From Actinomadura meyerae (GTDB lineage: Bacteria; Actinomycetota; Actinomycetes; Streptosporangiales; Streptosporangiaceae), in contig NZ_FZOR01000049.1 in NCBI RefSeq assembly GCF_900188445.1, forward strand, positions 1 through 60,700: 60,700 nucleotides of DNA. Direction: 5' to 3'. This document shows, piece after piece, positions 17,481-25,667 of this stretch; position 1 is the first letter of the stretch; each line of letters starts with the position of its first letter. A program made the position numbers and the translations under genes. The notes under the pieces were generated by a model. The model saw only the letters and a list, made by a program, of their open reading frames with translations, did no database searches and was not told where the DNA came from.

Positions 17481-18635
17481 CGGGGTTCCGCCGTTCTGCA
17501 CGTCCTGCGCGAATCGCAGGGCCGCGTCGAAGGACGCCGGGATGGCTCCCCGGTGGTCGGCGCCCTCGAACGGCCGGTAGGCGATGCTCCCGTAGCGCTC
17601 GCAGAGGTCGCCGACGACGTTCCGCGTCGCGGCGGGGGAGACCTCGCGGTCGGCGGTGCCCTGGACGACCAGCGTCGGGACCTTGATGGTCAGGCCGAGC
17701 GGCTCCTGCGCGTCGTAGTACCGCTCGAACCGGGTGAGGTCGGCGTCCGGTCGGAACACGTTGTCCAGCGGCAGGTTCGCGCTGAGCTGCTTGAGCTGGA
17801 GCAGGCACGCGTCCTTGCGGCCCGCCGCGGCGACGGCGCCGGCGTCGGGGGTCAGCAGGTCCTCGGGGACGAACGCCGGGTCGGCCGCGTTCGCCCCGTT
17901 CAGCAGGACGAACAGGAACGGCAGCGCGATCTCGGCACCGGGGTACTGCGCCTTCACGTACTGCGCGGTCTGGCTCATGGAGGAGCCGGGCGCGATCGCC
18001 ACGGCCCCCTTCAGCCGGATGTCGCGGGGCGTCTGCCGTGCCGCCGCCGTGTAGAGCGTCGCCTGCCCGCCCTGGCTGTGCCCGGCGACGTACCAGTCGC
18101 GCCCGATGCGGCGGTCGGCCCTGCGGGCGGCCCGCACGATGTCGGTGACGGTGTTGGCCTCGCTGGCGCCGTTCATGTACGGGTGCCCGCCGGGGGTGCC
18201 GAGGCCCTCGTAGTCGGTCTGGACGACGGCGAACCCGTTCGCGACCCACCGGTCCAGGTACCGCTCGGTGATCGCCAGGTAGTCGTGCGCGGGGCCGTCC
18301 GCGGTGTCGGCGGACGGGGCGCACCGGTCGGCGGTGCCGGTGGTGCCGTGCGCCCAGCTCAGCACCGGCCAGCCGCCGGGCGGCGGGGTGCCCTTCGGGA
18401 CGGCGACCGTGCCCGACACCGTGATCCGCTTCCCGCCGGCTCCCTCGGAGACGTAGGTGACGAACCGGTTCGCGGACGCGCTCGGCAGCGCCGCCGCGTT
18501 CGCCAGCGGGCGGCTGCTCAGCAGCGCGCCGCGCGGCCCGGGCGCGGCCTGCGCGGGGACGGCGGCGATCCCGGCCGCCGCCGCGCAGGTGACCGCGGCG
18601 ACCGCGGCGCCCGCGGCCCTTCCCAAGATCCTCAA
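17466..18635 (-). CDS. Secreted lipase / alpha-beta hydrolase (secretory LIP type)
   Basis: A 389-residue exported esterase. It starts at TTG 18635, eight bases after GGAGG, with a signal peptide rich in Ala and Val ending near PAQAA. The nucleophile lies in GHSQGG (Ser near 187), and a DHRGAIP block near the C-terminus supplies the His. It resembles the secretory lipase family (PF03583). Between hsaA and kstD it could hydrolyse steroid or fatty esters outside the cell before uptake, which is inference. The mature protein has few Cys and ends with Cys. Confidence 0.85.
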   Translation of the reverse strand: MRILGRAAGAAVAAVTCAAAAGIAAVPAQAAPGPRGALLSSRPLANAAALPSASANRFVTYVSEGAGGKRITVSGTVAVPKGTPPPGGWPVLSWAHGTTGTADRCAPSADTADGPAHDYLAITERYLDRWVANGFAVVQTDYEGLGTPGGHPYMNGASEANTVTDIVRAARRADRRIGRDWYVAGHSQGGQATLYTAAARQTPRDIRLKGAVAIAPGSSMSQTAQYVKAQYPGAEIALPFLFVLLNGANAADPAFVPEDLLTPDAGAVAAAGRKDACLLQLKQLSANLPLDNVFRPDADLTRFERYYDAQEPLGLTIKVPTLVVQGTADREVSPAATRNVVGDLCERYGSIAYRPFEGADHRGAIPASFDAALRFAQDVQNGGTPPSTC

Positions 18636-18655
18636 GTGCGATCCCTCCTGATGTA

Positions 18656-20167
18656 CTAGGCGGCCCTGTCGTCGTGAACCGCCCGGATGTGCTGGACGGC
18701 GCGGTAGGCGAACGCCATCGCCGAGCCGATCGGAACGCCCGGCCCCGGGTAGACGGGGCCGGTGAACGAGGCACTGGTGTTGCCGGCGGCGTAGAGGCCG
18801 GGGATGGGGCGGCCCTCGGCGTCCAGGACGCGGGCGTCGGCGTCGGTGCGCAGCCCGCCCTTCGTCCCGAGGTCGCTCAGCACGACCTCCGCCGCGAAGT
18901 ACGGGGGCCGGTCGACGGCGACCACGCACGGCTTCCCGCCGGAGAAGTACAGGTCGTAGGGGTCCTCGCCGCGGTGGAAGTCGTCGTCCGCTCCCTTGGC
19001 GGCGAAGCCGTTGAAGCGCTCGACGGTCGCGGCCAGCGCGTCGGCGGGCAGCCCGGTCTTCGCGGCGAGGTCGCCGATCGACTCCGCCTGGACCCACCGC
19101 CCGGACGCCACCTGCTCGCCGGCCGCCAGCGGCGGGACGGAGATCGCGGGCAGCCCGCCGGACCGCGCGTCGAAGATCAGATGGAACGGTCCCTCGGCGG
19201 CGGCCATCTTCCGCCCCATCTGGTCGTAGGGGAGCGACTCGTTGGCGAAGCGGCGGCCCGAGCCGTCCACGATGAGCCCGCCCCGGAACCCGAGCGTGAA
19301 CGCGGGACGCCCGTCGGGGGTGAGCAGGCCGGGGCAGAACCACGCCTGGTCGAGCAGCCCGGTGGACGCGCCGATCCGCACGGCCGCCTCGATCGCGTCG
19401 CCGGTGTTCGCGCCGTCCGGGGCCATCGTCCACTCCGCGCCGCCCGGCACGCCGCGCTCCGCGCGCAGCCCGGCGGACGCCTCGAACCCGCCCGCCGCCA
19501 GCAGCACGCCCCGCGCGGCCCGGATCCGGCGCCCGCCCGCCTCGACGCCCGCGACCCGCCCGTCCTCGACGATCAGGCCGGTCAGCGGCGTCCCGGTCAG
19601 GACGGTGCCGTTACCGGTCGCGGTCAACGCCAGCAGCAGCCGCCCGATCAGCGCCCGGCCCTGCGCCAGCGGCTTCGCGGCGTGGCCCCGGCCCGCGCGG
19701 TCGCGGTCGACCGGCGGCCGCACCAGCCCGGCGCGCTCGCCGAGCCGCTCGACCGGCAGCTCCAGCGGCACGAACGACCGGCCCATGTCCATGCGGCCGG
19801 GCGCGGCGTAGTAGTCGGGGAACGCCTGGAACCGGAACTCGATCTCCGGGTCCCGCTCCAGGAAGTCCACCAGCTCGGGCGCCGTCGCCAGGAACGCCTC
19901 CCGGCGCTCCTCCTCGGCGTCCCCGAGCAGGGCCCGCAGGTAGTCGCGCGCCGCCTCCGTCGAGTCGCCGAGCCCGGCGCGCTCCTGCACCCGCGTGCCG
20001 GGCAGCCAGATCGCCGACCCGGAGTACGCGGACGTCCCGCCGAGCACCGCCGTCTTCTCCAGGACGGCCGTCCGCAGCCCCGCCCTGGCCGCGGTGTACG
20101 CCCCGGCCATCGCGCCGGCCCCGGAGCCGGCCACCACCACGTCGTACTCGTCGTCCCAGTTCCCCAC
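18656..20167 (-). CDS. kstD: 3-ketosteroid-delta-1-dehydrogenase-like FAD protein (KstD family)
   Basis: A 503-residue flavoprotein. The FAD-binding motif VVAGSGAGAMAGA lies near the N-terminus, followed by EKTAVLGGTSAYSGSAIW. The family-typical C-terminus is LYAAGNTSASFTGPVYPGPGVPIGSA (split here by a Thr/Ser run). KstD enzymes introduce the 1,2 double bond into 3-ketosteroid ring A. Other members of the fumarate-reductase-like family, such as 3-ketosteroid-delta-4-dehydrogenases, are harder to exclude. The start is GTG 20167, after GGAGGGG. The promoter region faces a KstR-like regulator and contains palindromes. Confidence 0.82.
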   Translation of the reverse strand: MGNWDDEYDVVVAGSGAGAMAGAYTAARAGLRTAVLEKTAVLGGTSAYSGSAIWLPGTRVQERAGLGDSTEAARDYLRALLGDAEEERREAFLATAPELVDFLERDPEIEFRFQAFPDYYAAPGRMDMGRSFVPLELPVERLGERAGLVRPPVDRDRAGRGHAAKPLAQGRALIGRLLLALTATGNGTVLTGTPLTGLIVEDGRVAGVEAGGRRIRAARGVLLAAGGFEASAGLRAERGVPGGAEWTMAPDGANTGDAIEAAVRIGASTGLLDQAWFCPGLLTPDGRPAFTLGFRGGLIVDGSGRRFANESLPYDQMGRKMAAAEGPFHLIFDARSGGLPAISVPPLAAGEQVASGRWVQAESIGDLAAKTGLPADALAATVERFNGFAAKGADDDFHRGEDPYDLYFSGGKPCVVAVDRPPYFAAEVVLSDLGTKGGLRTDADARVLDAEGRPIPGLYAAGNTSASFTGPVYPGPGVPIGSAMAFAYRAVQHIRAVHDDRAA

Positions 20168-20216
20168 GGTGACGTCCCCTCCAGCCTCGTGATCCCGGCG
20201 CGGCCACAACGTAGAC

Positions 20217-20259
20217 GTGGCGTACGCCACGGTGGGACGGCGCGTCCCACTGACCGGTA
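20217..20259. promoter_or_regulatory. Palindrome cluster between kstD and the KstR-like gene
   Basis: Three elements overlap here. There is a perfect palindrome GTGGCGTACGCCAC (20217-20230), and an inverted repeat GTGGGAC-5-GTCCCAC (20232-20250). The third is a degraded copy of the recurring 15-mer, TCCCACTGACCGGTA (20245-20259). Any of them could be the autoregulatory site of the TetR encoded at 20405. The 15-mer ties this promoter to the others of the steroid region. Confidence 0.45.
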
Positions 20260-20404
20260 TCGGCGATCGCGGGGGAGCCCGGGAGGCTGGATATTCTTCC
20301 TTGTCAGCGGGCAGAGCCTGTCAGCACGCGCAGTCAGTGAACACAGTCAGCCGACAGGGGCGGCTTGGCGGGAGCCGGCGCACCGAAGGACCGGGGGGAG
20401 GACC

Positions 20405-21112
20405 GTGGCGAGGATCGCAGCGGCGAGGATGTCCGCCGAGCCCAGCTCACCCGAGCAGCACGACCGGCGGCAGCGCATCCTCCGCGCCGCGTCGCGCATC
20501 GGTGCGGAGAAGTCCCTCGAACGCGTCCAGATGCACGAGGTGGCGAAGGCGGCCGGGGTGGCGATCGGCACCCTGTACCGGTACTTCCCGTCGAAGGTGC
20601 ACCTGTTCACCGCGGTGATGGCGGCGCAGGTCGACCGGCTCCGCGAGCAGGTCTCCGAGCCCGCGCCCGGCGTCGCGCCCGAGGACGCCGTCGCCGACCT
20701 GCTCGTGCAGGCCAGCCGGAACCTGATGGCGCAGCCCGTCCTGTCGGCGTCGATGCTGCACGCGTCGAACACCGCGCACGTCGCGACCGTGGCCGACACC
20801 GTCCACATCGACAGCACGTTCCGCGAGATCCTGCTGCGCGCCGTGGGCATCGACGTCCCGACCGCGCAGGACGTCACGCTCGTCCGGCTGCTGATGCAGT
20901 GCTGGTACGGGGTGCTCCAGTCGAGCCTGAACGGGCGCGCCTCCATGGCGGACGTGGAGAGCGACATCCGGCTGGCCTGCCGGCTGCTGCTCGCCCCGCG
21001 CTCGAACGCGACCGCGAGCCCGTCCGGGAGCCGGTCCGCGAACGAGCCCGAGGACGCGTCCGGCGACGCGCCCGGGAACGGCGCCTCCGGCGGCGGTGCG
21101 GCCTCCCAGTGA
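20405..21112 (+). CDS. TetR-family regulator, KstR-like
   Basis: About 235 residues. The DNA-binding segment VQMHEVAKAAGVAIGTLYRYFPSKVHLFTAV is strikingly like mycobacterial KstR, the repressor of cholesterol catabolism, especially the GTLYRYFPSKVHL block. KstR responds to steroid-CoA intermediates. Two starts are possible: GTG 20405, after GGAGG with short spacing, or ATG 20429. The C-terminal 30 residues are low-complexity. It is divergent from kstD and followed by two SDR genes. I do not give it the symbol because its operator appears not to be the AACnnGTT type. It is the best local candidate for binding TCCCGCTnAGCGGGA. Confidence 0.82.
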   Translation: MARIAAARMSAEPSSPEQHDRRQRILRAASRIGAEKSLERVQMHEVAKAAGVAIGTLYRYFPSKVHLFTAVMAAQVDRLREQVSEPAPGVAPEDAVADLLVQASRNLMAQPVLSASMLHASNTAHVATVADTVHIDSTFREILLRAVGIDVPTAQDVTLVRLLMQCWYGVLQSSLNGRASMADVESDIRLACRLLLAPRSNATASPSGSRSANEPEDASGDAPGNGASGGGAASQ

Positions 21113-21160
21113 TCGGGACGGTCCAGGCGGACCGGCCGGGGCCGCGGCTAGCGTGCCGCC

Positions 21161-21910
21161 ATGAATCGCTATGACGGCGTGAAAGTGCTGCTCACCGGGG
21201 CGGCGTCCGGCATCGGACGGGCCACGGCGATCCGCCTCACCTCCGAGGGCGCCGCGGTCTACGCCGTGGACCTCGCCGAGAAGGGCCTCGCCGAGACGGC
21301 CGCCGCGGTCACCGGGCCCGGGACCATCACGACCCGCACCGCCGACGTGACCGACGAGCCCGCCGTGGTGGCGGCCGTCGCGGACGCGGCCGAGACCCTC
21401 GGCGGCATCGACGTCCTCATCAACGTGGCGGGCGTCCACAAGACGACGCCCATCGAGACGCTCACCGTCGCCGACCTGAACCGGCTGTTCTCCGTCAACC
21501 TCGTCGGGACCGCCCTGTTCTGCCGCGAGGCGCTCAAGCACCTCCCCGACCGCACCGGCGTGATCGTCAACACGGCCTCGCTGTCGGCGACGCAGGGCAA
21601 CCCGTACATGACGGCGTACTCGGCGTCGAAGGGCGCCGTCCTGGCGTTCTCCCTCAGCCTGGCCGCCGAGCTGGCGGCGCGCCGCATCCGGGTCGTGCCG
21701 ATCTCCCCGGGCGCGGTCGACACCCCGCTGACGCGTTCGCCCGACATGTTCCCGCCCGGGGTCGACCTCGACTACTTTTCCAAGATCCGGTCCTACTACG
21801 GCGCCGCGGACCCCGAGCAGATCGCCGCCGCGATCGCGTTCGCGGGGTCGTCCGACGCCGGCTACTACACCGGTGCCGACTTCCGCGTCGACGGCGGCGC
21901 CCACACCTAG
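21161..21910 (+). CDS. Short-chain dehydrogenase/reductase (SDR)
   Basis: A 249-residue classical SDR with TGAASGIGRA, NVAG in place of NNAG, the YSASKGA catalytic pair and a C-terminal RVDGGAHT. It is the first of two SDRs 11 bases apart after the KstR-like gene. Probable NAD(H) use and a hydroxysteroid or hydroxyacyl substrate are inferred from family and position. No ribosome site is strong, so expression may depend on readthrough from 20405. Confidence 0.85.
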   Translation: MNRYDGVKVLLTGAASGIGRATAIRLTSEGAAVYAVDLAEKGLAETAAAVTGPGTITTRTADVTDEPAVVAAVADAAETLGGIDVLINVAGVHKTTPIETLTVADLNRLFSVNLVGTALFCREALKHLPDRTGVIVNTASLSATQGNPYMTAYSASKGAVLAFSLSLAAELAARRIRVVPISPGAVDTPLTRSPDMFPPGVDLDYFSKIRSYYGAADPEQIAAAIAFAGSSDAGYYTGADFRVDGGAHT

Positions 21911-21921
21911 GAGACAGAGAC

Positions 21922-22698
21922 ATGGCACGCACCATCGCCGTCAGCGGTTCGGCGTCCGGCATCGGCGAGTCCCTCGCCGGGATGCTCCGGGACGCCGGCG
22001 AGAACGTCATCGGCATCGACCTGCACGACGCCGACGTCCGCGCGGACCTCAGCGTCCCCGAGGGCCGGGCGAGCGCGGTCGAGCAGACGCTGGAGAAGGC
22101 CGGCGGGCGGCTCGACGCCGTCGTGGCCTGCGCGGGCGTCTCCGACTTCACGATCATGCCGGTGAAGGTCAACTTCTTCGGCGTCGTCGGGCTGCTGGAG
22201 GGCCTGCGCCCCGCGCTCGCCGCGGCCGAGGCGCCGCGCGCCGCCGTGGTCGGCTCGATCTCCGGTACCCACCCGGTGGACGACGACGTCGTCCGCCTCG
22301 CCCTGGAGGGCGACGAGCCCGGCGCGATCGCGGCGGCGACCAAGGTGGAGGAGGGCGGCTTCGGCGGCCTGCTCTACCCGTCGTCGAAGTCGGCGCTCGC
22401 GCAGTGGCTGCGCCGGGTCTGCACCACCCCCGAGTGGGCGGGCGCGGGCATCCCGCTGAACGCGATCGCGCCCGGCGTGGTGAAGACCCCGATGAGCGCC
22501 CCGCTGTTCGAGGACGAGGGCATGTTCCAGATCATGAAGGAAGCCGTGCCGATGCCGCTCAACGGCTTCGCCGGCCCCGAGGTGATCGCGTCGGCCCTGG
22601 CCTGGCTGATCTCCCCGGCCAACACCCACATGACCGGCCAGGTCATCTACGTCGACGGCGGCGCCGAGGCGACCCTGCGCGAGGCCGACCGCTTCTGA
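21922..22698 (+). CDS. SDR resembling 3-alpha-hydroxysteroid dehydrogenase
   Basis: A 258-residue atypical SDR. The motif SGSASGIG, GIDLHDADVRADLS, VNFFG and the YPSSKSAL active site follow the pattern I recall for Comamonas 3-alpha-HSD/carbonyl reductase, including the long insertion before the Tyr. That enzyme interconverts 3-alpha-hydroxy and 3-keto steroids, the stereochemistry found in bile acids. The assignment is by remembered motif order, not a search. GGAGACAGAG... lies just before the ATG. It ends in a 19-bp tandem repeat. Confidence 0.7.
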   Translation: MARTIAVSGSASGIGESLAGMLRDAGENVIGIDLHDADVRADLSVPEGRASAVEQTLEKAGGRLDAVVACAGVSDFTIMPVKVNFFGVVGLLEGLRPALAAAEAPRAAVVGSISGTHPVDDDVVRLALEGDEPGAIAAATKVEEGGFGGLLYPSSKSALAQWLRRVCTTPEWAGAGIPLNAIAPGVVKTPMSAPLFEDEGMFQIMKEAVPMPLNGFAGPEVIASALAWLISPANTHMTGQVIYVDGGAEATLREADRF

Positions 22699-22699
22699 G

Positions 22700-22747
22700 C
22701 CCTGCCGGCCTTCTGTACCCCTGCCGGCCTTCTGTACCCCTGCCGGG
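22700..22747. repeat. 19-bp tandem repeat after an SDR stop codon
   Basis: Two full copies and a partial third of CCCCTGCCGGCCTTCTGTA directly follow the stop at 22696-22698. The unit ends with a TTCTG core that also occurs in the last codons of the gene, suggesting it arose from the gene's 3' end. Confidence 0.75.
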
Positions 22748-22780
22748 TCCGGTGCGCCGGGCCCGGCCCGCCTCCGCGGG

Positions 22781-22822
22781 CACCGGAGTCCGCCCCGTCG
22801 CGCCTCAGGGCGGACTCCGGTG
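22781..22822. terminator. Bidirectional terminator between convergent SDR genes
   Basis: A perfect 15-bp stem: CACCGGAGTCCGCCC (22781-22795) pairs with GGGCGGACTCCGGTG (22808-22822) across a 12-base loop. It sits between the convergent ends at 22698 and 22839, so it can serve both directions. There is no U-tract, consistent with actinobacterial terminators. Confidence 0.75.
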
Positions 22823-22838
22823 GGTCGGAGCGGCGGGA

Positions 22839-23759
22839 TCAGTACTTGCTGGTCCCGGTGTTGTCGAGCGCGGCGACGCTGTAGGCGGCGTAGGTCCGCT
22901 GCGGGTCGCGGCCGTCGAAGTACGGCGTGACCTGCGCGCCGAACTCCTCGACGGAGAACACGCCCTCGGCGGCGGTGAACTTGTGCTCCACGGTCGGCGC
23001 GGCCATCAGCGCGACCATGTCGCCGTACACCACGAACACCTGGCCGGTGATCTTCTCGGACGCGGGGGAGGCCAGGTAGCCGACGAACGTGCCGACCCGC
23101 TCGGGCGCCATCGCGTCCAGCCCGCCGGGCGCGGTGCCCTCGGCGAACGTCGCCTCCGTCATCGCCGTCCGGGCGCGGGGGCAGATCGCGTTGGCGCGCA
23201 CCCCGTACCGGCCGAGCCCGGCGGACGTCGACAGCGTCAGCGCGACGATGCCGGCCTTGGCGGCGGAGTAGTTCGGCTGGCCCGCCGACCCGAACAGGAA
23301 CGCCTCCGACGCGGTGTTGATCACGCGTCCGTAGACGGGGCCGCCGGCGGCCTTGCTCGCCGCGCGCCAGTGCACGGCGGCGGCGCGGGACACCGACGCG
23401 TGCCCCTTCAGGTGGACGTGGATGACGTCGTCCCAGTCCGACTCGGACAGGTTGAACAGCATCTTGTCGCGCAGCACGCCCGCGTTGTTGACCACGACGT
23501 CCAGCGAGCCGAACGTGTCGACGGCCGCCGACACCAGCGTGTCGCCCAGCGACCAGTCGCCGACGTCGCCCTTCACCGCGAGGGCTTCGCCGCCCGCCGC
23601 CTTGATCTCGGCGACGACGTCGTCCGCCGCCGGGCCCATGTCGTTGACGACGACGTTGGCGCCCTGCGCGGCCAGCGCGAGTGCCTCGGCGCGGCCCAGC
23701 CCGGCGCCCGCGCCGGTGACGATGGCGGTGCGGCCCGCCAGGGAGAGGTCAGCGTTCAT
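22839..23759 (-). CDS. SDR, Hsd4A-like (17-beta-hydroxysteroid / hydroxyacyl-CoA dehydrogenase)
   Basis: A 306-residue SDR, longer than classical members. It has VTGAGAGLGRAEALALA, VVVNDMGPAADDVV, NNAGVLRDKM and the YSAAKAG active site. A C-terminal extension (TVEHKFTAAEGVFSVEE...) is typical of multifunctional-enzyme-2-like SDRs. Mycobacterial Hsd4A has this architecture and oxidises hydroxyacyl-CoA intermediates of the sterol side chain. It starts at ATG 23759 after GGAGG. It is divergent from the FadD19-like gene across a promoter with four operator-like elements. Confidence 0.8.
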   Translation of the reverse strand: MNADLSLAGRTAIVTGAGAGLGRAEALALAAQGANVVVNDMGPAADDVVAEIKAAGGEALAVKGDVGDWSLGDTLVSAAVDTFGSLDVVVNNAGVLRDKMLFNLSESDWDDVIHVHLKGHASVSRAAAVHWRAASKAAGGPVYGRVINTASEAFLFGSAGQPNYSAAKAGIVALTLSTSAGLGRYGVRANAICPRARTAMTEATFAEGTAPGGLDAMAPERVGTFVGYLASPASEKITGQVFVVYGDMVALMAAPTVEHKFTAAEGVFSVEEFGAQVTPYFDGRDPQRTYAAYSVAALDNTGTSKY

Positions 23760-23817
23760 CGAAGCCTCCGGGTCGGTGTTCGGTTGGGGGCGGTGTTCGG
23801 TTGCCGGACCGGAGGCT

Positions 23818-23829
23818 AGTACGAATTCT
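23818..23829. promoter_or_regulatory. KstR-like half-degenerate operator A (AGTACGAATTCT)
   Basis: Ten of twelve bases fit AGAACnnGTTCT, the inverted repeat I recall for KstR. It lies about 60 bases upstream of the Hsd4A-like start at 23759. It shares the core ACGAATTCTA with a second element at 23931, next to the divergent gene. Confidence 0.35.
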
Positions 23830-23848
23830 ACTTCTACCCGGGTTGCCG

Positions 23849-23863
23849 TCCCGCTGAGCGGGT
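23849..23863. promoter_or_regulatory. Inverted-repeat operator (TCCCGCTGAGCGGGT)
   Basis: Matches the recurring 15-mer at 14 of 15 positions. It lies in the 195-base gap between the divergent Hsd4A-like and FadD19-like genes. A second copy follows 48 bases later, centre to centre. Confidence 0.65.
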
Positions 23864-23896
23864 AATGCAGGTGGTGTCATCGGCGCGACCTGCCGT

Positions 23897-23911
23897 ATCC
23901 GCTGAGTGGGA
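23897..23911. promoter_or_regulatory. Inverted-repeat operator (ATCCGCTGAGTGGGA)
   Basis: Second copy of the recurring 15-mer in this promoter, with the left arm altered at two positions and one change in the right. It is 44 bases upstream of the FadD19-like ATG at 23955. Confidence 0.55.
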
Positions 23912-23930
23912 CTGTCGTTGCCTCCCAATG

Positions 23931-23942
23931 AGAACGAATTCT
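23931..23942. promoter_or_regulatory. KstR-like operator B (AGAACGAATTCT)
   Basis: Eleven of twelve bases fit AGAACnnGTTCT. It overlaps the likely -35 to -10 spacer of the FadD19-like promoter, so a bound repressor would block RNA polymerase. Confidence 0.4.
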
Positions 23943-23947
23943 AGTGT
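23942..23947 (+). promoter_or_regulatory. Candidate -10 element of a leaderless promoter
   Basis: TAGTGT lies seven bases before the ATG at 23955, which has no ribosome site. That is the geometry of a leaderless transcript starting at or next to the A of ATG, common in actinobacteria. Inferred from spacing only. Confidence 0.4.
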
Positions 23948-23954
23948 GCCGCGC

Positions 23955-25553
23955 ATGACGCTGAACCTGGCGACCCTGTTCGAGGCCGTGGCGGCCGCCG
24001 TCCCGGACCGCCTCGCCCTCGTCTGCGGCGACCGCAGGCTGACCTTCGCCGAGCTGGACGCACGCGCCGACGCCGCGGGCCGCCGGCTGCGCGCCGCGGG
24101 CATCGCGCCGGGCGAGCACGTGGGCCTGCACATGCTGAACGGCACCGAGTACGTCGAGGTGCTGCTCGGCTGCCTGAAGGCCCGCGCCGTGCCGATCAAC
24201 ATCAACTACCGGTACACCGACCGGGAGCTGCACTACCTCTACACCAACGCCGAGCTGACCGGCCTCGTCGTGGACGACGCCTTCGCGCCCGCGGCGGCCC
24301 GCGTCGCCGGCGACTGCCCGCTGCTGCGCGCCGTCTCCATCGTCCGGACGGGCGACACGGCAGAAAAGCCCGAGTGGCCGGCGCGGATCGGTGTCGAGGA
24401 CTACTCCGCCGAGCCGGGCGAGCCCGACCCGTCCCTGCGCGAGGGCCGCAGCGCCGACGACCACTACGTCCTCTACACGGGCGGCACGACCGGGGACCCC
24501 AAGGGCGTCGTCTGGCGGCATGAGGACTTCTACTTCGCCGCGCTCAAGGGAGGGAACCCCTACGGCGAGCCGCGCCGCACCGCCGAGGAGCTCGCCGAGG
24601 CCGCGAAGGGCGGCTTCGAGCTCAGCTTCCTGCTGACGATGCCGCTCATGCACGGCGCCGCGTCCTACACGCTGCTCATGGCGCTGCTGACCGGCTGCCG
24701 GACGATCCTCATGCGGCGCTTCGACCCGATCGAGGCGCTCCGCACGATCGACCGCGAGCAGCCCATGATCGTCGCGGTGGTCGGGGACGCGATCGCGCGG
24801 CCGCTCGCCGACGCGATCCGCGCGCACGGCGCCGACTACGACCTCTCGTCGGTGAAGGTGCTCGGCTCGGGCGGCGCGATCCTGTCCCGCAGCGTCCAGG
24901 ACGAGTTCGGCGAGCTGATCCCCGGCATCCACATCAACAACGGCTTCGGCGCGTCCGAGTCGGGCGTGGACGGCAACATCAGCGTCGGCGACGACGGCCT
25001 GATGCGCCTCGCCGCCGACCCCCGCGTCACCGTCGTGGACGCCGCCCTGCGCCCCGTCGCGCCCGGTTCGGACGAGGTCGGCTACGTCGCCCGCTCCGGC
25101 CACGTCCCGCTCGGCTATTACAACGACCCGGAGAAGACCGCGAAGACGTTCCCCGTGATCGACGGGAAGCGCTGGTCGATCCTGGGCGACATGGCCCGCC
25201 TGGAGGAGGACGGCACGGTCGTCGTCCTCGGCCGCGGGTCCGGCTGCATCAACACCGGCGGCGAGAAGGTCTTCCCCGAAGAGGTCGAGCAGGCGCTCAA
25301 GGCGCACCCCGCCGTGATGGACGCCCTCGTCGCCGGAGTCCCCGACGACCGCTTCGGCGAGCGCGTCGCCGCCGTGGTCGAGCTGCGCGAGGGCGCGTCC
25401 GCCACCGCCGAGGACCTGCGCGCCCACTGCCGCGGGCACCTCGCCGGCTACAAGATCCCCGCCGTGGTCACGTTCACCGACGCGGTCGTCCGCTCGCCGA
25501 GCGGGAAGGCCGACTACCGCTGGGCCAAGCGCGTCCTCACCGCGGCCCACTGA
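23955..25553 (+). CDS. Acyl-CoA synthetase, FadD19-like (sterol side-chain CoA ligase)
   Basis: A 532-residue adenylate-forming ligase. The P-loop YTGGTTGDPKGVVW has the double-Gly form seen in FadD19. Other blocks are INYRYTDRELHYLYTNAE and GRGSGCINTGGEKVFPEEVE, and the C-terminal Lys lies in SGKADYRW. FadD19 attaches CoA to long sterol side-chain acids. The ATG at 23955 has no ribosome site, and a -10 hexamer lies seven bases upstream, so translation is probably leaderless. GTG 23946 is the alternative. Its stop starts a 16-bp tandem repeat; the thiolase gene follows. Confidence 0.83.
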   Translation: MTLNLATLFEAVAAAVPDRLALVCGDRRLTFAELDARADAAGRRLRAAGIAPGEHVGLHMLNGTEYVEVLLGCLKARAVPININYRYTDRELHYLYTNAELTGLVVDDAFAPAAARVAGDCPLLRAVSIVRTGDTAEKPEWPARIGVEDYSAEPGEPDPSLREGRSADDHYVLYTGGTTGDPKGVVWRHEDFYFAALKGGNPYGEPRRTAEELAEAAKGGFELSFLLTMPLMHGAASYTLLMALLTGCRTILMRRFDPIEALRTIDREQPMIVAVVGDAIARPLADAIRAHGADYDLSSVKVLGSGGAILSRSVQDEFGELIPGIHINNGFGASESGVDGNISVGDDGLMRLAADPRVTVVDAALRPVAPGSDEVGYVARSGHVPLGYYNDPEKTAKTFPVIDGKRWSILGDMARLEEDGTVVVLGRGSGCINTGGEKVFPEEVEQALKAHPAVMDALVAGVPDDRFGERVAAVVELREGASATAEDLRAHCRGHLAGYKIPAVVTFTDAVVRSPSGKADYRWAKRVLTAAH

Positions 25554-25624
25554 CTCCCACGGCCCACTGACTCCCGGGCCCACTGACTCCCGGGCCCATT
25601 GACCCCCGGGCCCACTGGCCCCGG
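25544..25624. repeat. 16-bp tandem repeat over the FadD19-like stop codon
   Basis: Five units of GGCCCACTGACTCCCG: the first is 17 bp and contains the gene's own TGA, and the next four are 16 bp with increasing divergence. The ACTGA core repeats the stop codon in shifting frames. The repeat fills most of the gap to the thiolase ribosome site. Confidence 0.8.
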
Positions 25625-25667
25625 CCCGCCCCAGATCCGCCCGCTTCGCACCCAAGGAGATACCCCC

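Noticed and set aside
25544..25624. Repeat taken at first for a CRISPR array or an operator cluster
   Set aside because: Units are contiguous with no spacers and decay from the gene's own 3' end, so it is a tandem duplication.
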